Shown: positions 19,301 through 27,697, counted from the stretch's first letter. The stretch: DNA of 64,000 nt from Flavobacterium terrae (GCF_900142035.1 NZ_FQZI01000003.1:248001-312000); one strand, 5' to 3'. Program-made: numbers and translations. Notes: a model not told the origin generated them from the letters alone.

Positions 19301-19549
19301 ACTAGCAGTTGAACTCATATAGCTCATGTTTTCTACTCCATTAATTGCCTCTTCTAATGACGGCGCAACAGAACGAAGCACAGTTTCTGCATTTGCACCT
19401 GGATACAACGCAACTACTTGAACAGCTGGTGGTGCAATATCTGGAAATTGCTGTAAAGGAAGTGTCGATAATCCTATACTTCCTAGGATAACTATAAGTA
19501 TAGCGATGACTGTTGATAGTACTGGCCTATCAATAAATTTTTGTAACAT
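16376..19549 (-). CDS. RND multidrug efflux pump, HAE1/AcrB family
   Basis: A 1057-residue inner-membrane proton-driven pump, the usual length for AcrB/MexB. There are 12 membrane segments in two halves with large periplasmic loops. The proton-relay Asp pair is in GIVVDDAIVVVEAVHEKM (fourth segment). The N-terminus (FIDRPVLSTVIAILIVILG) and the ITGAIISITLVMSAVFLPVGF block match the hydrophobe/amphiphile branch and not the metal branch. The adaptor gene lies 23 bp upstream and the outer-membrane channel just downstream, so a complete tripartite pump is encoded. Control by the neighbouring TetR protein is likely. Confidence 0.93.
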   Translation of the reverse strand: MLQKFIDRPVLSTVIAILIVILGSIGLSTLPLQQFPDIAPPAVQVVALYPGANAETVLRSVAPSLEEAINGVENMSYMSSTASNDGSLVITVNFKLGTDPDQASVNVQNRVSQATSQLPAEVVQAGISTTKKQNSLLMVVDLYTENEKQYDQTFLANYAQINIIPDLKRIPGVGQVVTFGGNKDYSMRVWLNPAKMAAYNLTPKEVMGAIQDKNLEAAPGRFGEASKEAFEYVIKYKGKLNNPGEYENIVIHSNADGSVLRLKDVARVELGSYTYASSTRIDGKSGLNIGIFQLPGSNSSDVQIAIKAMMEKASKDFPKDVKHLILYNTKDSLDMSISQVKSTLIEAFILVFIVVFLFLQDFRATLIPAIAVPVSILGTFFFMQIFGFSVNLLTLFALVLAIGIVVDDAIVVVEAVHEKMHSKKLSAKSATTSAMSEITGAIISITLVMSAVFLPVGFMEGSTGVFYRQFAFTLAIAIVISAINALTLSPALAALFLKDLPHDDHTHEVEKPKSFKEKFFIGFNTGFTKLTNKYVKSLQFLIKNKWLSLGGLAVVIAATFYMVKTTPTGFIPSEDQGFIAISLSMPAGASLERTQDVMKEVEGTLGNLPSKKVLNVISGFNMLTSSTSSSAGVAFILLKPAKERGDVQDINDIMNDVRGRLSGIKGANFFVFTFPTVPGFSNVDALDIVLKDKTGGSISKFSGISTQFIGELMKRPEIAFAFTSFKADYPQLEMEVDDVKAEQLGVSVRDILQAMQTYYGSAQASDFNRFGKYYRVMVQAEAASRNTPETMNNIFVKNRTGEMVPVNSLVKLKSVNGSETASRYNLFNSIGVNAIAKPGFSSGAAIKAVQEVAETKLPKGYTIEFSGLTNEEITSSGQSAIIFGLSLLFVFFLLAAQYESYILPAAVLLSIPTGILGVFLAIGFAGIENNIYVQVALIMLIGLLAKNAILIVEYAVQRRNAGKSLLASALEAAKLRLRPIIMTSFAFVVGLIPMMRATGPSALGNHSISIGAAGGMVTGVLLGIFIIPVLFIMFQYLHERVSGKPLAVIHNEEKQSN

Positions 19550-19572
19550 ATTGAATTTGTTGAATTTAGAAA

Positions 19573-20703
19573 TTAAAGTTTAGCTACTTCTTTTTTAGTG
19601 TTTTCCGGAATTATTTTTGCACCATCAGGTAAGTTTTCAAAACCTTTTAATACAATTCTGTCACCTGTTTTGATTCCTTCTTCTACTAAATAATTGGTTC
19701 CGCTTTTACCAGAAACTATAATTGGTTGTCGCATAACACTATTATTATTATCCAATAAAAAGACATATACTTTGTCTTGTATTTCAATTGTAGCCTCCTG
19801 AGGAACCACTATTGCATTGGCATGATTTACATTTATTTTCACTTTTCCTGTATTACCTGAACGTAATAACCCATTGTTGTTTGGGAATTTTGCTCTTAAA
19901 GTAATTGCTCCTGTGGTTTTATCAAATTGGCCATCTACCATATCCACATTTCCTTTATGTTCATATTCAGTATTATCAGATAATACTAATGAAACTGCTG
20001 GCATTTTTTTTATTTTTTGAGCGATTGAACTTCCTTCATATTGCTTTTTAAAGTTTAAAAAATCATTTTCGCTTAAAGAGAAATAAGCATATACTTCTTT
20101 AATATCGGATAATTTTGTTAATGCCTCAGGATCTTGAGGACCAACAAGACTCCCTTGTTTTCTTGGTAGTCTACCTATAAAACCATTAATAGGTGCATGT
20201 ATTAAAGTGTAATCCAAATTAATTTGAGCATTATTTAAAACTGATTTAGCTTGTTCAACATTTGATTTGGCAATGCTTAAGTTTGATTTAGCAGTTCTTA
20301 ATTGATACTCAGAATACATTTTATTTTGCACCAATGGAATTAATTTATCCACTTCAATTTGAGCATTGATTAATGAAGCTTCAGCTGCTCTTAAACTTGC
20401 TTTGGCATTATTGAATTGTTGACGATACGCATTATCATTAATTTTAAACAAAGGTTGTCCTTTAGTAACATAAGCACCTTCATCAACAAAGATTTTTTCT
20501 AAGGTACCGTTCACCTGTGGTCTTACTTCTATATCTGCTTTTCCTTGAATTGCTACAGGAAATTCTGTTGAAGTTAGAGCATCAGACTTTACTATATTTA
20601 AAACAGGTAATGTTGGCGGTGCTGCTGGAGGCATTTCATTGTTTTTTCCTGAGCAACTAATTAATAGTATAGACAATACACTAAATACTATAATCTTTTT
20701 CAT
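19573..20703 (-). CDS. RND efflux periplasmic adaptor lipoprotein (AcrA-like)
   Basis: A 376-residue membrane-fusion protein that joins the pump to the outer-membrane channel. The signal sequence MKKIIVFSVLSILLISC ends in a lipobox, so it is anchored as a lipoprotein. A lipoyl/hairpin region follows (VRPQVNGTLEKIFVDEGAYV, then a coiled coil of about 70 residues), then the beta-barrel and membrane-proximal domains. I chose the ATG at 20703 and rejected an in-frame ATG at 20781. The extra 26 residues would not form a signal peptide, and that stretch contains one of the operator copies (20759-20776). It is the first gene of the efflux operon. Confidence 0.9.
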   Translation of the reverse strand: MKKIIVFSVLSILLISCSGKNNEMPPAAPPTLPVLNIVKSDALTSTEFPVAIQGKADIEVRPQVNGTLEKIFVDEGAYVTKGQPLFKINDNAYRQQFNNAKASLRAAEASLINAQIEVDKLIPLVQNKMYSEYQLRTAKSNLSIAKSNVEQAKSVLNNAQINLDYTLIHAPINGFIGRLPRKQGSLVGPQDPEALTKLSDIKEVYAYFSLSENDFLNFKKQYEGSSIAQKIKKMPAVSLVLSDNTEYEHKGNVDMVDGQFDKTTGAITLRAKFPNNNGLLRSGNTGKVKINVNHANAIVVPQEATIEIQDKVYVFLLDNNNSVMRQPIIVSGKSGTNYLVEEGIKTGDRIVLKGFENLPDGAKIIPENTKKEVAKL

Positions 20704-20758
20704 AGTCGTTTTTTTATTTGTTTTAGTTAAGTTATTGGATTCGTTATTATTTATTTTT

Positions 20759-20776
20759 GAAATAATCGTTTCAGAA
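20759..20776. promoter_or_regulatory. TetR operator-like repeat A
   Basis: GAAATAATCGTTTCAGAA, one base different from the three other copies. It lies 56 bp upstream of the adaptor start codon. TGAAAC and GATTATTTC on the opposite strand make it a partial inverted repeat, as expected for a TetR-type dimer site. Confidence 0.7.
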
Positions 20777-20825
20777 TTCATGCTGCTTTTTATATTTAAA
20801 AAGGTTAGTAATTATTATTAATTTT

Positions 20826-20843
20826 GGAATAATCGTTTCAGAA
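20826..20843. promoter_or_regulatory. TetR operator-like repeat B
   Basis: GGAATAATCGTTTCAGAA, identical to copies C and D, in the gap between tetR and the adaptor gene. It is 67 bp from copy A and 65 bp from copy C (start to start), about six helical turns in each case. Confidence 0.75.
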
Positions 20844-20890
20844 TTAAATCTGTAATTTATTGTATTTTATGCATTTAGGTTACTTTTTCT

Positions 20891-20908
20891 GGAATAATCG
20901 TTTCAGAA
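20891..20908. promoter_or_regulatory. TetR operator-like repeat C
   Basis: GGAATAATCGTTTCAGAA, 14 bp beyond the end of tetR on the adaptor-gene side. It is identical to copies B and D. The spaced copies suggest co-operative binding over the adaptor promoter. Confidence 0.75.
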
Positions 20909-20922
20909 AAAAGTAAAAAAAA

Positions 20923-21501
20923 CTATGGTAAAATAGTCTTGATTAAAAACTCAGACATCTTTTTGATTCGAATTGGATTTCTTTCTAATATGTAAGATTG
21001 CTTCCATCCAGTAAACGAAGTCACAATGTACTCTGCAATTAATTTGGCGTCTGAAGTTCCATCTAATTCTTTGTTATCAATTGCTTTCTGCACAACTTCT
21101 GACAAAAAAAGAAGGTAAATTTCATTATTCTTTTGCATCTGATTTCTAACTTGTAAATCTTCAGGTGCAATTTCAAAAATTGTTTTCATTCCCAAGCATC
21201 CTTTTTCACAATCTACTATCCAAGAAACTTTATCTCTAATAATATTAATAAGTGCCTGTTTAGCAGATTTCTCAAGAGCTACTTTTTCTTTTAATTCTAA
21301 CATAGCATTATCAAAATATATACTCAAACATTTTAAAAAAAGATTGTGTTTATCTCCAAATGTATTGTATAAACTACTTCGATTGATCTGCATAGCATCT
21401 ACAAGATCTTGCATAGATGTACCATTATATCCTTTTTCCCAAAAGACATTCATCGCTTTATCTATTTTTTCTTTCTCGTTAAATTCTACACAACGTGCCA
21501 T
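20923..21501 (-). CDS. TetR/AcrR-family repressor
   Basis: A 192-residue regulator. The N-terminal helix-turn-helix (about 9-55) is clear: KAMNVFWEKGYNGTSMQDLV followed by NRSSLYNTFGDKHNLF. The C-terminal domain is the variable ligand-binding part, with two Cys in VDCEKGCLGM. It sits directly upstream of the adaptor gene on the same strand. An 18-bp operator-like sequence is found in front of its own start (21538-21555) and three times between its stop and the adaptor gene. Autoregulation and repression of the efflux operon, relieved by an exported toxic compound, is the natural reading. Confidence 0.9.
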   Translation of the reverse strand: MARCVEFNEKEKIDKAMNVFWEKGYNGTSMQDLVDAMQINRSSLYNTFGDKHNLFLKCLSIYFDNAMLELKEKVALEKSAKQALINIIRDKVSWIVDCEKGCLGMKTIFEIAPEDLQVRNQMQKNNEIYLLFLSEVVQKAIDNKELDGTSDAKLIAEYIVTSFTGWKQSYILERNPIRIKKMSEFLIKTILP

Positions 21502-21519
21502 GTAATCTAAATTTCAATG

Positions 21520-21527
21520 CAAATATA
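21520..21527 (-). promoter_or_regulatory. Candidate -7 promoter box of tetR
   Basis: On the minus strand the sequence reads TATATTTG, a perfect match to the Bacteroidota TAnnTTTG box. It lies 18 bp before the tetR start codon. The operator copy D starts just upstream, where the -33 region should be. Confidence 0.55.
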
Positions 21528-21537
21528 GTTATATTTT

Positions 21538-21555
21538 GGAATAATCGTTTCAGAA
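21538..21555. promoter_or_regulatory. TetR operator-like repeat D (tetR promoter)
   Basis: GGAATAATCGTTTCAGAA located 36 bp upstream of the tetR start, over the presumed -33 region. It is identical to copies B and C and supports autoregulation. Confidence 0.75.
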
Positions 21556-21606
21556 TTTTAAAATTAACAAAAAATTAAAATTTTATGCAAAGATTAATAA
21601 CAAATA

Positions 21607-21639
21607 AAAAGTCCTTCAAATATGATTTAAAGGACTTTT
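21607..21639 (-). terminator. Terminator of the metal-efflux operon
   Basis: AAAAGTCCTT pairs with AAGGACTTTT, with further pairing inside the loop. It sits just after the stop of the metal-efflux adaptor gene, flanked by A/T runs. Confidence 0.8.
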
Positions 21640-21652
21640 AGAAATATATTTT

Positions 21653-22870
21653 TTAATGATTATGTTCACCTCCTCCTTTTGATTCTGCCAATAAGTAATA
21701 AGCTCCTTTAATTACAATTTTGGCTTCTGTAGGTATATCTTCAATTAATTTTAATTCAGTATAACCTAAATCAGTTGTTCCTACTGCTACCTCAACGGCT
21801 TTAAAGTGAATTTCTTTCCGGTTTTCTTCAGCTTCATTGTGTTCGTGTTCTTCAGCTTCTTTTTTCGGTGTTTCTTCGTGTCCTTCTTCCTGAATGTAGA
21901 TAAAGTATTTATCACCATTTCTAACAACCGCATCTTTTGGAAGTGCTGGAACAGTTTGATTTAAGATATTTATATTGGCTGCTACATACATTCCAGAAAT
22001 CAAATCTTTAGTGCTACTCGTAATTTTAGCGTGCACTGCCACTGTTTTACTTTCATTGGAGAAAGATTTATTGATTCCGAAGATTTTTCCTCTGATTGAT
22101 TTATTGGATTGGTTAGTCAACACAAAATCAACTTCCTGACCTACTGAAATTTTGCTTAAGTCTTTTTCAAATACATTTAGGTCGAGGTGCATTTGTGTAT
22201 TATCTACAACTTCAAAAAGAGTCATACCAGTTTCAGCAAATACTCCTTTGGTAATACTTATTTTACCAACATAACCGCTTATAGGAGAAACTATAGGAAC
22301 TAAAGACGTACTCCCCTTAGGACTTACATTCAAAGCCTGTAACTTATTTTTAGCTGCTTGGGCTTTAGCTCTTTCTGAAGCTAATTTTGATTTTACTTCC
22401 TGAAATGCTTTTCTGGGATTTACATTTTCATCAGTTAAGGTTTTTTGACGTTTATATTCCTGTTCTAAATATTCAATGTTGGCAACAGCTGATTGATATT
22501 CTTCCTGCATTTCTGAAACCTCTAGATTTTGAATTGTAGCCAAAGTTTTTCCTTTAGTTACAAATGTACCTTCCAAAACAAAAATATCTTTTACAACACC
22601 ACCAATAAGCGTAGAAACATCAGCCCTATTTTGTGGAGGAACTGCTGTATAGCCATTGGCTTTAATTATAGTGTTGAGGTTCTTCATTTCAATACTTCCT
22701 GTTTCAATTCCGATAGTCTTGGTTTGAACTTCTGTCAATACTACTTCTGTTTCTGATTTCTCTACTTCATTAGCTTCTGTAACTTCTTTTTTGCCACATG
22801 AAACGATTAGAAATAGTGAAATTGAAAGTATAAATAGTGATAATTTATTAAAGATTATATTTTTACTCAT
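21653..22870 (-). CDS. Heavy-metal RND efflux adaptor lipoprotein (CzcB-like)
   Basis: A 405-residue membrane-fusion protein. The signal ends in the lipobox LIVSC, and Glu-rich residues follow. A barrel-sandwich domain (VSTLIGGVVKDIFVLEGTFV), a coiled-coil hairpin and beta-barrel domains come next. Near the C-terminus is an acidic, His-containing stretch (KKEAEEHEHNEAEE, about 330), and the protein ends GGGEHNH. Such His/Glu clusters are typical of metal-handling adaptors of the CzcB group. The fused pump/channel gene lies 72 bp upstream on the same strand. Zn/Co/Cd-type divalent metal export is inferred from the pump's motif. Confidence 0.88.
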   Translation of the reverse strand: MSKNIIFNKLSLFILSISLFLIVSCGKKEVTEANEVEKSETEVVLTEVQTKTIGIETGSIEMKNLNTIIKANGYTAVPPQNRADVSTLIGGVVKDIFVLEGTFVTKGKTLATIQNLEVSEMQEEYQSAVANIEYLEQEYKRQKTLTDENVNPRKAFQEVKSKLASERAKAQAAKNKLQALNVSPKGSTSLVPIVSPISGYVGKISITKGVFAETGMTLFEVVDNTQMHLDLNVFEKDLSKISVGQEVDFVLTNQSNKSIRGKIFGINKSFSNESKTVAVHAKITSSTKDLISGMYVAANINILNQTVPALPKDAVVRNGDKYFIYIQEEGHEETPKKEAEEHEHNEAEENRKEIHFKAVEVAVGTTDLGYTELKLIEDIPTEAKIVIKGAYYLLAESKGGGEHNH

Positions 22871-22942
22871 GATTTTAATGTTTTTATATTTTGGAATTCG
22901 TGAATCTTCGATTTCATTTTACCTAAAATTAATTGTTAAGGA

Positions 22943-25900
22943 TTACTTCGTCAGTTCGCTTAGCTCGAGTGATGGGAATTGTAACTGAATAGCACTTTGA
23001 TTGTACAGATTAACAGCTTCTGCATTTTGTTTTTTAATATCAATAGCCTGATTTAAGAAGCTGATATATGACCAATAACTCATATCACCATTCGCATAGC
23101 TTTTTTGTGCAGTATTGATGATTTGATTAGCATATTCCAAGCCTTCATTTTTATAGTAATCAAGAGCCTTTTTCTGTTTATCAAACTCACTTTGCAATTC
23201 CTCTTTTTTCAGCTTCAGGATTACTTTATTCCTCTCAAGCATTATTTGTGATTGGGAAACACTTATTTCTGAGGCTTTAACTTTGGCTGTATTAGCTCCA
23301 CCAAACAAAGGAATTTGTAAACCGGCTGTAAATCCCTGAAATAAAGATTTGGTATCAATAGTTTGGGCAAAATATCCTAATCCTAACTTGGGTATCCTTT
23401 GAGCTTTGAAAACATTTGTTTCCTTTTGATTCACCAAAACTTGTTGGGAATAAAAATCGTTCATCAAACCATCAACTTTTGAATTATCAGCTCCTAATGC
23501 GACTTTATATTGCAATGCTGAAGTAGTATCAGGAATTATAGCTTCATCGCTTTGTACAAAGTATTGCAACTGTTTCTGATTAATAGCCAAATCATATTCA
23601 ATCTGAGCTTTGATGGTTTCTATTTCTTTTACCTTAGCTTTGGCACTGATAACTTCGATTTTTCCGCTTTCTCCGGTTTCAAAACGTAATTCAGCATTTT
23701 TGAGAAACTTAGTATAAATCTCATTCAATTCATTGTTTAGTTTTTTCAACTCAAACCCAAACAAATACTGATAAAATGATAATGTTACAGCTTTTTCAAT
23801 TTCAAATTCAGATAATGCTTTTCTTTTTTCAGCCAATTTTGCCAATTCATCCTGTAACTGCCTGTTTGCTTTAGTTATTTTTCCGATTGGGAAATACTGC
23901 TGAACCGAAACATTATGGTCATAAGCATCACTGTTGAATTGTCCTCCTTGATATTGAATTTGTAATGGATCAACTTGAAAAGCACCTTTTTTAAGTATTT
24001 TTTGTTTCTCAATTTCTTTATCGACAATTTTCAAGATGCTGTTATTCTTCTTAGCTAATTCAACTGCTTGCTCTAATGTTACTGTTTGTGAATTTTGAGC
24101 AAATGAAAATGTACTTAATAGTAATACTACTGTTGTTATTACTGAAGCTTTCATATTTTTTCTTCTTTTGATTCCTTTTTCAAATAATAAATAAATTATA
24201 GGTAGAACAATCAAGGTTAATAATGTTGCAGAAAGTAAACCACCTATTACAACAGTTGCCAAAGGTTTTTGAACCTCAGCTCCACCACTTGTAGATAATG
24301 CCATTGGCATAAACCCTAATGATGCCACAGCTGCTGTCATTAAGACAGGTCTTAACCTTGTTTTAGTACCTAATAAAACTCGTTGTAATGGATCTGTAAT
24401 TCCTTCTGATTTTAGCTGGTTAAAATAAGATATAAGTACTATTCCATTTAATACAGCAATACCAAACAAAGCAATAAAACCTATGCCTGCAGAAATACTG
24501 AATGGCATGCCTCTAAGCCATAAAGCAAAAACACCGCCAATGGCAGAAAGAGGAATAGCAGTAAAAATCAATAAAGATTGTTTAATGCTACCAAATGTGA
24601 AGTACAGTAATACTAAAATTAACCCAAAAGCAATAGGAAGCGCAACCGATAATCTTTTATTAGCCTCGATGAGATTTTGAAATTGACCGCCATAAGTAAT
24701 ATAATAACCAGCAGGAAGTTTGAAGCTTTTATCTAATTTAGATTGGATTTCTTCAACTACGCTTTTGACATCTTTTCCACGAACATTTAAGCCAACAGTA
24801 ATTCTTCGTTTTCCATCTTCACGCACAACCTGAACCGCGCCTTGTTCATAGGTTATTGTGGCTACCTGTGAAAGTGGGATTTGCTGTCCATTGGGAAGAG
24901 GTATAAACAAATTACTAACATCAGAAATATCAGTCCTATTATCGCTATTCAAACGAACAACAACATCAAAGCGTTTGGCTTCTTCGTAAATCTTACCGGC
25001 GGTTTCTCCGGCAAATGAAGAACGTATGATTTGATTGATATCACTAATATTCAGCCCATAAAGAGCTATTTTATCATAGTCATATTTCACTGTTATTTGT
25101 GGCAAACCTGCAACCTTATCCGCTTTCAAATCGCCAATACCATCAATAGATTTAATTTTACCTATTAACTCTTTAGCTTTATTGTCCAATACTTCTAAAT
25201 CATCACCAAAAATCTTAATGGCTACATCGCTTCGACTTCCGGTCATAAGCTCGTTAAAGCGCATTTGTATTGGTTGCGAAATCTCAATCGTTGCGCCAGG
25301 AATCGATTCCATTTCTTCTTTCATCATATTGGCTAAATCTTCCCAATTATCAGCTGAAACCCATTCACTTTTATCTTTCAGCACAATAATTAAATCACCA
25401 CTTTCGATTGGCATTGGGTCAGTTGGGATTTCCCCACTTCCTATTTTTGATACAATGGTTTTGATTTCAGGAAATTTTGCTTTTAATATTTTCTCATACT
25501 TGGTTGTCGTTTCCACCATTTGACTTAAAGAACTTCCGGTCATTATAGTAGCATTAATGGCTAAGTCACCTTCTTCAATAGTAGGAATGAATTCACCACC
25601 CATATTCTGAAAAGTAAATAATGCTAAAGCAAACAATCCAATAGAAACTAAAATAACGGTTCTTTTTATTTCCAATGCTTTGTTAAGTAATGGTGTGTAT
25701 TTACTCTCAAACCAAGCCATCATTTTATCACTAAAATTGGCTTTATGCTCAGTATTTTTCGATAGAAACATTGCACTCATCATAGGTACATAAGTCAAAG
25801 ACATTATAAAAGCTCCGATAACTGCAAAACCTACCGTCATTGCCATTGGCTTAAACATTTTACCTTCTGTTCCTACCAAAGCTAAGATTGGTAAATAAAC

Positions 25901-27271
25901 AATTAGAATAATAATTTCACCAAAAGCTGCACTGTTTCTTATTTTGGAAGCAGATAGATAAACCTCACTATCCATTTCAGCTTGTGTCAATTTCTTTTTC
26001 CTTTTGAGTCTTGCTAAATGGTGCATTGTAGCTTCCACAATAATTACAGCGCCATCGACGATAATCCCAAAATCAATCGCTCCTAAACTCATAAGATTAC
26101 CACTTACCCCAAAATAATTCATCAGGATAACAGCAAAAAGCATTGATAGTGGAATTACAGAAGCTACAATAAGCCCCGCACGAAGATTTCCAAGAAACAG
26201 AATCAATACAAATATTACGATTAATGCTCCTTCGATGAGGTTTTTAGTAACTGTCCCAATAGCATTATCAACCAATTTACCTCTATCAATAAATGGTTCT
26301 GCAACAACGCCTTCAGGTAAACTTTTATTGATTTGCTCCATTCGCTCTTTTACCCTGTCAACAACTGCACTTGAGTTTTCACCTTTAAGCATCAGCGCTA
26401 ATCCACTAACAATTTCTCCTTTACCATCTTTGGTGGATGCACCATAGCGCAAAGCAATACCTTCACGAACTGTTGCAACATCACGAACCAAAACAGGTGC
26501 GCCATTTCGGTTTTTGATAACCACATTTTGCAAATCTTTTATTCCTGTTGCCATTCCCACACCACGTATAAAGTAAGCATATTGGTCTTTCTCTATATAA
26601 GCACCACCAGTATTTTGATTATTCTTTTCTAAAGCGTCAAAAATCTCAGTAATTGTAACACCCAAACTGTTTAGGGTATTTGGATTAACAGCAATTTCAT
26701 ATTGCTTTAATTTTCCACCCCAACTTGTAACTTCAGCAACTCCTTCAACACCTTGTAACTGAGGGATAATTATCCAATCCTGAATTGTTCTTAGCTTTAT
26801 AGCATCATACTTATCTTCATAACCTTTTTTGGCATAAACATCATATTGGTATATCTCACCAAGTCCGGTAGAAATAGGAGCTAATTCAGGTGAACCAGCA
26901 TATTTTGGGATGTTTTCTTCAGCATCTTTAATTCTTTGGAAAATCTGCTCTCTTGCCCAATAAATATCCACATCATCTTTAAAAACAACAGTTACAACCG
27001 AAAGTCCAAAGCGTGAAATACTTCGTAACTCTATTACTTTAGGAATGGTTTTTACAGATTGTTCTAATGGATAAGTGATTAACTGCTCTACTTCTTGACT
27101 GGCTAAAGTAGGAGCAGTTGTAATAATTTGCACCTGATTATTAGTTACATCAGGTAAAGCATCAAGCGGTAATTGTTTAATGGAATAGCTACCCCAAGCT
27201 AAAAGCACAAGGGTAAAAAGTAGTATAACGAACTTATTCTTTATACTAAATTGTATAATCTTGTCTAACAT
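22943..27271 (-). CDS. CzcA-type metal RND pump fused to TolC-like channel
   Basis: A 1442-residue fusion. Residues 1 to about 1035 are a heavy-metal RND pump with 12 membrane segments. Its fourth segment reads DFGIIVDGAVIIVEA, the pattern of the divalent-cation branch (CzcA/CnrA) and not the Cu/Ag branch. Residues 1040-1442 are a complete TolC-like outer-membrane channel that begins with its own signal-like segment (MKASVITTVVLLLSTFSFAQ). The junction is in frame with no stop. A purine-rich AAAAGAAGAAAAA precedes Met1040 (ATG at 24154), so separate translation of the channel is also possible. Such fused forms are known in Bacteroidota. Confidence 0.9.
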   Translation of the reverse strand: MLDKIIQFSIKNKFVILLFTLVLLAWGSYSIKQLPLDALPDVTNNQVQIITTAPTLASQEVEQLITYPLEQSVKTIPKVIELRSISRFGLSVVTVVFKDDVDIYWAREQIFQRIKDAEENIPKYAGSPELAPISTGLGEIYQYDVYAKKGYEDKYDAIKLRTIQDWIIIPQLQGVEGVAEVTSWGGKLKQYEIAVNPNTLNSLGVTITEIFDALEKNNQNTGGAYIEKDQYAYFIRGVGMATGIKDLQNVVIKNRNGAPVLVRDVATVREGIALRYGASTKDGKGEIVSGLALMLKGENSSAVVDRVKERMEQINKSLPEGVVAEPFIDRGKLVDNAIGTVTKNLIEGALIVIFVLILFLGNLRAGLIVASVIPLSMLFAVILMNYFGVSGNLMSLGAIDFGIIVDGAVIIVEATMHHLARLKRKKKLTQAEMDSEVYLSASKIRNSAAFGEIIILIVYLPILALVGTEGKMFKPMAMTVGFAVIGAFIMSLTYVPMMSAMFLSKNTEHKANFSDKMMAWFESKYTPLLNKALEIKRTVILVSIGLFALALFTFQNMGGEFIPTIEEGDLAINATIMTGSSLSQMVETTTKYEKILKAKFPEIKTIVSKIGSGEIPTDPMPIESGDLIIVLKDKSEWVSADNWEDLANMMKEEMESIPGATIEISQPIQMRFNELMTGSRSDVAIKIFGDDLEVLDNKAKELIGKIKSIDGIGDLKADKVAGLPQITVKYDYDKIALYGLNISDINQIIRSSFAGETAGKIYEEAKRFDVVVRLNSDNRTDISDVSNLFIPLPNGQQIPLSQVATITYEQGAVQVVREDGKRRITVGLNVRGKDVKSVVEEIQSKLDKSFKLPAGYYITYGGQFQNLIEANKRLSVALPIAFGLILVLLYFTFGSIKQSLLIFTAIPLSAIGGVFALWLRGMPFSISAGIGFIALFGIAVLNGIVLISYFNQLKSEGITDPLQRVLLGTKTRLRPVLMTAAVASLGFMPMALSTSGGAEVQKPLATVVIGGLLSATLLTLIVLPIIYLLFEKGIKRRKNMKASVITTVVLLLSTFSFAQNSQTVTLEQAVELAKKNNSILKIVDKEIEKQKILKKGAFQVDPLQIQYQGGQFNSDAYDHNVSVQQYFPIGKITKANRQLQDELAKLAEKRKALSEFEIEKAVTLSFYQYLFGFELKKLNNELNEIYTKFLKNAELRFETGESGKIEVISAKAKVKEIETIKAQIEYDLAINQKQLQYFVQSDEAIIPDTTSALQYKVALGADNSKVDGLMNDFYSQQVLVNQKETNVFKAQRIPKLGLGYFAQTIDTKSLFQGFTAGLQIPLFGGANTAKVKASEISVSQSQIMLERNKVILKLKKEELQSEFDKQKKALDYYKNEGLEYANQIINTAQKSYANGDMSYWSYISFLNQAIDIKKQNAEAVNLYNQSAIQLQFPSLELSELTK

Positions 27272-27327
27272 TGAAAAATATATAATGAATTAGAAAATCA
27301 GCAAATAAGAAATACTTGCCATTCTTC

Positions 27328-27365
27328 GTGCTAACGCACAACTTTCTAACCCGAAATTACTCGGG
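27328..27365. other. Two short hairpins between metal-efflux genes
   Basis: GTGC-TAAC-GCAC (27328-27339) and CCCGA-AATTAC-TCGGG (27350-27365) lie in the 99-bp gap between the DUF6660-like gene and the pump gene. They lack a U tract, so they look more like RNA-processing or stability elements than terminators. Confidence 0.35.
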
Positions 27366-27370
27366 CATCA

Positions 27371-27697
27371 TTATACTATTTGAGGAGGTTGCCAAATACT
27401 TCCGTAGAAATTGGAATGAAAAACTGAAGTGTAAAATGAATTTGAAGTTTTTATTTCTTCAAATTGAACTTGAAAATCATATATGATTACAGGTGCATAA
27501 GTTAAAGTAACCTGTCCACAACAATTGCAAATACAAAAAGGGGAACACAGGTCATTACTCTTATTGTGCGAATGATTGTCTTTATCTGATGAATGATTAA
27601 CTGTCGCATGAGCAATACTGTTAATCTCTATATCTGCACAAGGAACAGTAGAGAGAACAAAAATGTAAAAGGATAGTATGACAGATATAAATTTCAC
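27371..27697 (-). CDS. Small Cys/His-rich exported protein (DUF6660-like)
   Basis: A 108-residue protein starting at a GTG. A signal peptide ends near STVPCADIE. A His-rich patch (NHSSDKDNHSHNKSND) and a Cys cluster (LCSPFCICNCCGQ) follow. Proteins like this commonly precede CzcA-type operons in flavobacteria and are annotated as DUF6660 (recalled, not checked). The ligand set suggests periplasmic metal binding, either buffering or delivery to the pump. It is the first gene of the metal-efflux transcript. Activity has not been shown as far as I know. Confidence 0.7.
   Translation of the reverse strand: MKFISVILSFYIFVLSTVPCADIEINSIAHATVNHSSDKDNHSHNKSNDLCSPFCICNCCGQVTLTYAPVIIYDFQVQFEEIKTSNSFYTSVFHSNFYGSIWQPPQIV

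Noticed and set aside
20704..20781. N-terminal extension of the efflux adaptor starting at 20781
   Set aside because: It would put 26 polar residues before a clear lipoprotein signal and overlaps an operator copy.
25182..25523. 113-residue plus-strand frame inside the metal pump gene
   Set aside because: Ser/Ile-rich antisense reading typical of RND genes, no promoter or leader.
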